Below are positions 6,729-8,573 of a DNA stretch of 8,573 nt, in pieces (within the stretch, counting starts at the first letter, position 1; each line of letters begins with the position of its first letter). A program made the translations under genes and the position numbers. Under the pieces are notes generated by a model, which saw only the letters and a program-made list of their open reading frames with translations, was not told the origin of the DNA and made no database searches. Source of the stretch: Cyanobacteriota bacterium (GTDB lineage Bacteria > Cyanobacteriota > Cyanobacteriia > PCC-6307 > Cyanobiaceae); assembly GCA_026389255.1 (NCBI GenBank), contig JAPLIF010000230.1, positions 1 to 8,573 on the forward strand, in the 5' to 3' direction.

Positions 6729-6962
6729 ATGACCAACACCTCCACCAACGATAAGGATTTGTCCAGCACCGAGGCCCAAATCCACATGGAGCAGCTCAAA
6801 CGGGCTGAGCTGTTCAATGGTCGCGCCGCCATGCTTGGCATCGTCATCGGCATCGTCACCGAGGGGCTTAGCGGAGCCGGCATCGCCCACCAAATCGGCC
6901 TTGGCCCCCTAATCGATGGCTACGCCGCCTGCCACACCCAGTTCTTGCCGTTCTGCTTCTGA
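6729..6962 (+). CDS. hli: High-light-inducible chlorophyll-binding protein (Hlip/SCP)
   Basis: A 77-residue one-helix member of the chlorophyll a/b-binding superfamily. Hlips bind chlorophyll and carotenoid, usually as dimers in the thylakoid membrane, and protect photosystem assembly intermediates by quenching. The binding motif ExxNGRxAMxG is complete at residues 27-37 (E27, N30, R32, M35, G37) and starts the single membrane helix (about 33-50). The N-terminal 25 residues are polar. The C-terminal tail after the helix is fairly long (AHQIGLGPLIDGYAACH..., two cysteines at 68 and 76) and hydrophobic at the end (FLPFCF), as in some picocyanobacterial Hlips. The ATG at 6729 is the only sensible start; there is no Shine-Dalgarno sequence. 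It is probably co-transcribed with the 38-residue gene from the HLR1-controlled promoter, and a strong terminator lies 40 bases downstream. Confidence 0.93.
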   Translation: MTNTSTNDKDLSSTEAQIHMEQLKRAELFNGRAAMLGIVIGIVTEGLSGAGIAHQIGLGPLIDGYAACHTQFLPFCF

Positions 6963-7002
6963 TTGATCCATGGAACGGCTTTGTTGAACCACGCCATTCC
7001 GC

Positions 7003-7034
7003 AAAAAGGGCCCATTGGGCCCTTTTTGATTTTT
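7003..7034 (+). terminator. Rho-independent terminator, symmetrical
   Basis: A perfect 11-base-pair stem, AAAAAGGGCCC (7003-7013) with GGGCCCTTTTT (7017-7027), closed by the three-base loop ATT, followed by GATTTTT. It ends the hli transcript. Because the stem is flanked by A on one side and T on the other, it can also work on the opposite strand and stop transcripts coming from yajQ. Confidence 0.92.
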
Positions 7035-7205
7035 ACCCTGCAGGGCTTAGGGATTTCGGCGATGCTCCTTAATGCGTTGGCGATAATTGCTGCTGAATCT
7101 GAGGGCTGCTCCAAGACTCACGAGGGCTAGGGAAGCTGATGGGGGGATGGGAAATGACTAATTCGAAAGAAGAAAAAATTTGAATCCGCCCTCCAGCCCC
7201 GTTAA

Positions 7206-7697
7206 CTAACGGTAATTCTCAAACTGCAACGGCACCTCAAGCTCCTCGGCCTTCAGCAACTGGATCACCTGTTGCAGGTCGTCCTTGTTTTTGCCGGTCA
7301 CCCGCAGGCTGTCGCCCTGGATGGCCACGGTCACTTTTTTGATGCTGTCCCGCACCTGTTTAGAGAGTTTTTTGGCCAGCTCCTGGCTCAGGCCCTTGCG
7401 CAGCTTCACCACCTGCTGCACCCGGTTGCCCCCCACCGGCTCACAGGGCTGCACATCAAAGATTTTGAGCGATAGGTTGCGCTTGGTGGCCTTCTGCCGC
7501 AGCACATCCAGCACCGCCTCCAGGGTCATGTCGCTGGCGGTGGTGATGGTGATGGCCTCCTCCTGCAGGTCGACCTCGGTGTTGCTGTCCTTGAGGTCGT
7601 AGCGCTGCACCAACTCCCGTCGCACCTGATCGAGGGCATTGACCAGCTCCTGGCGGTCGAAATCGGACACCACGTCAAAACTGAAGCTGTCAGCCAT
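7206..7697 (-). CDS. yajQ: YajQ family nucleotide-binding protein
   Basis: Small cytoplasmic protein of 163 residues, the usual YajQ length. Hallmarks are the N-terminal [20 protein letters not shown] (residues 4-23), [11 protein letters not shown] (32-42), a central KIFDVQP.EP..GNRV..VV (78-97), the lysine-rich amphipathic helix around 105-121, and the C-terminal [13 protein letters not shown] (133-145) with the terminal LQFENYR. The fold is a tandem ferredoxin-like repeat. A Xanthomonas member binds cyclic di-GMP and acts with a transcription factor; other members bind nucleic acid or nucleotides. The role in cyanobacteria is not settled. ATG 7695-7697 gives the family N terminus (MADSFSFD); an upstream in-frame start at 7784 would add 29 residues with no family match. 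A weak purine-rich stretch (GAGAGAG) precedes the start. It is divergent from the MAPEG gene, 78 bases away. Confidence 0.93.
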   Translation of the reverse strand: MADSFSFDVVSDFDRQELVNALDQVRRELVQRYDLKDSNTEVDLQEEAITITTASDMTLEAVLDVLRQKATKRNLSLKIFDVQPCEPVGGNRVQQVVKLRKGLSQELAKKLSKQVRDSIKKVTVAIQGDSLRVTGKNKDDLQQVIQLLKAEELEVPLQFENYR

Positions 7698-7775
7698 GGC
7701 TCTTACTCTCTCGGTTCGGCTTTGCCACAGCCTAGAAAAGGGGTCTGCCCTATTCGCATCCCTAGCGGCGTCCCC

Positions 7776-8207
7776 ATGCCCCATCCCGCCTTCGCCTGGT
7801 CCCTGGTGCTTTCGGCGGGGGTGGTGTTCGCCAGCCTGATTCCCCTAGGGGCCGCCCGCTCCCAGGCCGATTTCGTGCCCGCCGACCTGGCGGCACCCCG
7901 GGCCATGTTCGAGCGGCTACCCGCCTGGGGCAAACGGGCCAACTGGGCCCACCAGAACAGTTTTGAGGCCTTTGGCCTGCACGCTCCCGCCTGCCTGCTG
8001 GCCCTGATCGGTGCCGCCTCCGGCTCGCCCACCGCTGCCCTGGCGGTGGCCGTCGCCTGGCTGCATCCCTTGCTGCGCCTCGGCTATTTGGGGGCCTACA
8101 TCGCCAACCTGCCGCCCTTGCGCAGTCTCTGCTGGGCCGGCGCTGTGTTGTGCACGGCAATCCTCTACAGCGAGGGCCTGCGGGGCTTGTTGGCGAGTCA
8201 GGGTTGA
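7776..8207 (+). CDS. MAPEG family membrane protein
   Basis: A 143-residue protein with about four membrane helices (residues 7-27, 68-82, 85-108, 118-138), the MAPEG topology. MAPEG stands for membrane-associated proteins in eicosanoid and glutathione metabolism; bacterial members are often glutathione-dependent transferases or peroxidases, but most cyanobacterial ones are uncharacterised. The family loop is visible as [20 protein letters not shown] (51-70), with R54, N61 and E64 matching the usual R..RA...HQN..E pattern, and a later R..Y...Y motif ([17 protein letters not shown], 101-117). ATG 7776 places the first helix immediately after the start; an in-frame TTG at 7722 would add 18 residues with no clear purpose. 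The 120 bases after it hold no gene that I can support. Confidence 0.84.
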   Translation: MPHPAFAWSLVLSAGVVFASLIPLGAARSQADFVPADLAAPRAMFERLPAWGKRANWAHQNSFEAFGLHAPACLLALIGAASGSPTAALAVAVAWLHPLLRLGYLGAYIANLPPLRSLCWAGAVLCTAILYSEGLRGLLASQG

Positions 8208-8327
8208 CTGCGCGGGCCGATGGACCGGGCCCCAGGGGCATCTTTACTGATTTTTTCTGGGCCTCCGTGGCTGGATCCCTGTCCAGGCGACCTAGGTTGA
8301 CGCCATTGCCTCCTTTAGCCCGATCCC

Positions 8328-8573
8328 GTGACTGCACCGGCTACCCCCATCCTGCGCTGGATCACCGCCGCCCTGTTGCTGGCCGGAGCGGCCCTGGCCC
8401 TGGTGTTGCCGTTTGCCTCGGCCACCTTTTTGACCCTGATGTTGGGCAGCGCCTCGGTGGTGGCGGGAATGTCCCAGATCCTGCGTCTCACCGGCGCTGA
8501 AGATCTCAAAGCCAAGCTGTTTCGGGCGCTCTCGGGGCTCCTTTACGTGGCCGGGGGGCTTTGGTGCCTGGTC
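8328..8573 (+). CDS. HdeD/DUF308-like membrane protein, 5' part only
   Basis: The frame starts with GTG at 8328-8330, shortly after an in-frame TAG at 8316-8318, and is still open at the window end, giving 82 codons. Three hydrophobic segments are visible (about residues 10-27, 29-48 and 67-82), with short charged loops between them (RLTGAEDLKAKLFR, 52-65). The spacing, the early ALVLPFASATFLTLMLG and the LLYVAGGLWCL segment resemble HdeD/DUF308 proteins, which have six helices in three repeated pairs. Escherichia coli HdeD is linked to acid resistance; the function in cyanobacteria is unknown. The missing C-terminal half would settle the family. The start is well bounded by the upstream stop, although no ribosome binding site is visible. 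Confidence 0.66.
   Translation, partial: MTAPATPILRWITAALLLAGAALALVLPFASATFLTLMLGSASVVAGMSQILRLTGAEDLKAKLFRALSGLLYVAGGLWCLV

Noticed and set aside
6920..7114. Minus-strand frame of 64 codons spanning the terminator
   Set aside because: It runs through the strong 7003-7034 hairpin and into the antisense of hli, with no recognisable protein features.
8218..8268. Possible terminator hairpin after the MAPEG gene (GGCCCCAG pairing with CTGGGCC, with a T-run in the loop)
   Set aside because: The pairing needs a bulge and a long loop, and the T-run lies inside the loop rather than after the stem, so it does not have terminator layout.
8297..8325. TTGACG resembling a -35 box before the HdeD-like gene
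   Set aside because: No acceptable -10 element lies at 16-18 bases, and the GTG start follows almost at once.
1..8573. CRISPR arrays, IS elements, tRNA or rRNA genes, and phage or defence systems
   Set aside because: No regular repeat-spacer pattern, terminal inverted repeats, transposase or integrase motifs, or tRNA cloverleaf consensus were seen on either strand by eye.

Overview
The window looks like chromosomal DNA from a GC-rich picocyanobacterium of the Synechococcus/Cyanobium type. The evidence is a high-light-inducible (Hlip) chlorophyll-binding protein, a site matching the cyanobacterial HLR1/RpaB element, the gene set on the minus strand (decarboxylase, CbiT-like methyltransferase, cdsA), and compact coding with frequent GTG/TTG starts and almost no Shine-Dalgarno sequences. 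No phage, IS element, CRISPR array, tRNA or rRNA was found. Species assignment is inference.

Layout. Positions 1-342 (+) hold the 3' end of a DUF2993 (LmeA-like) protein. It converges on a tight minus-strand operon at 3363-385: a PLP-dependent Orn/Lys/Arg-type decarboxylase, a CbiT-like SAM methyltransferase overlapping its 3' end, and cdsA (CDP-diacylglycerol synthesis) 17 bases further on. Diverging from it at 3505-5074 (+) is an ABC1/UbiB-type kinase gene in two frames. The break lies just after the HADPHPGN catalytic loop, and the segment that should carry the DFG metal-binding motif is missing, so this copy is a pseudogene or an assembly error. An unrecognised membrane protein with a signal peptide follows at 5227-5772 (+).

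The middle (5850-6962) is a small light-stress locus. A putative secreted protein and a possible 46-residue protein lie on the minus strand. A 38-residue single-helix membrane protein and an hli gene lie on the plus strand. Between the two sides sits an HLR1-like direct repeat that overlaps an extended -10 promoter, suggesting RpaB control of the plus-strand pair. A strong symmetrical terminator (7003-7034) closes this unit.

The right end holds yajQ (minus), a divergent MAPEG-family membrane protein, and the first 82 codons of an HdeD/DUF308-like membrane protein cut by the window edge.

The observations most worth following up are the deleted and frameshifted kinase and the HLR1-linked pair of very small membrane-protein genes. 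Everything else resembles ordinary picocyanobacterial housekeeping DNA.
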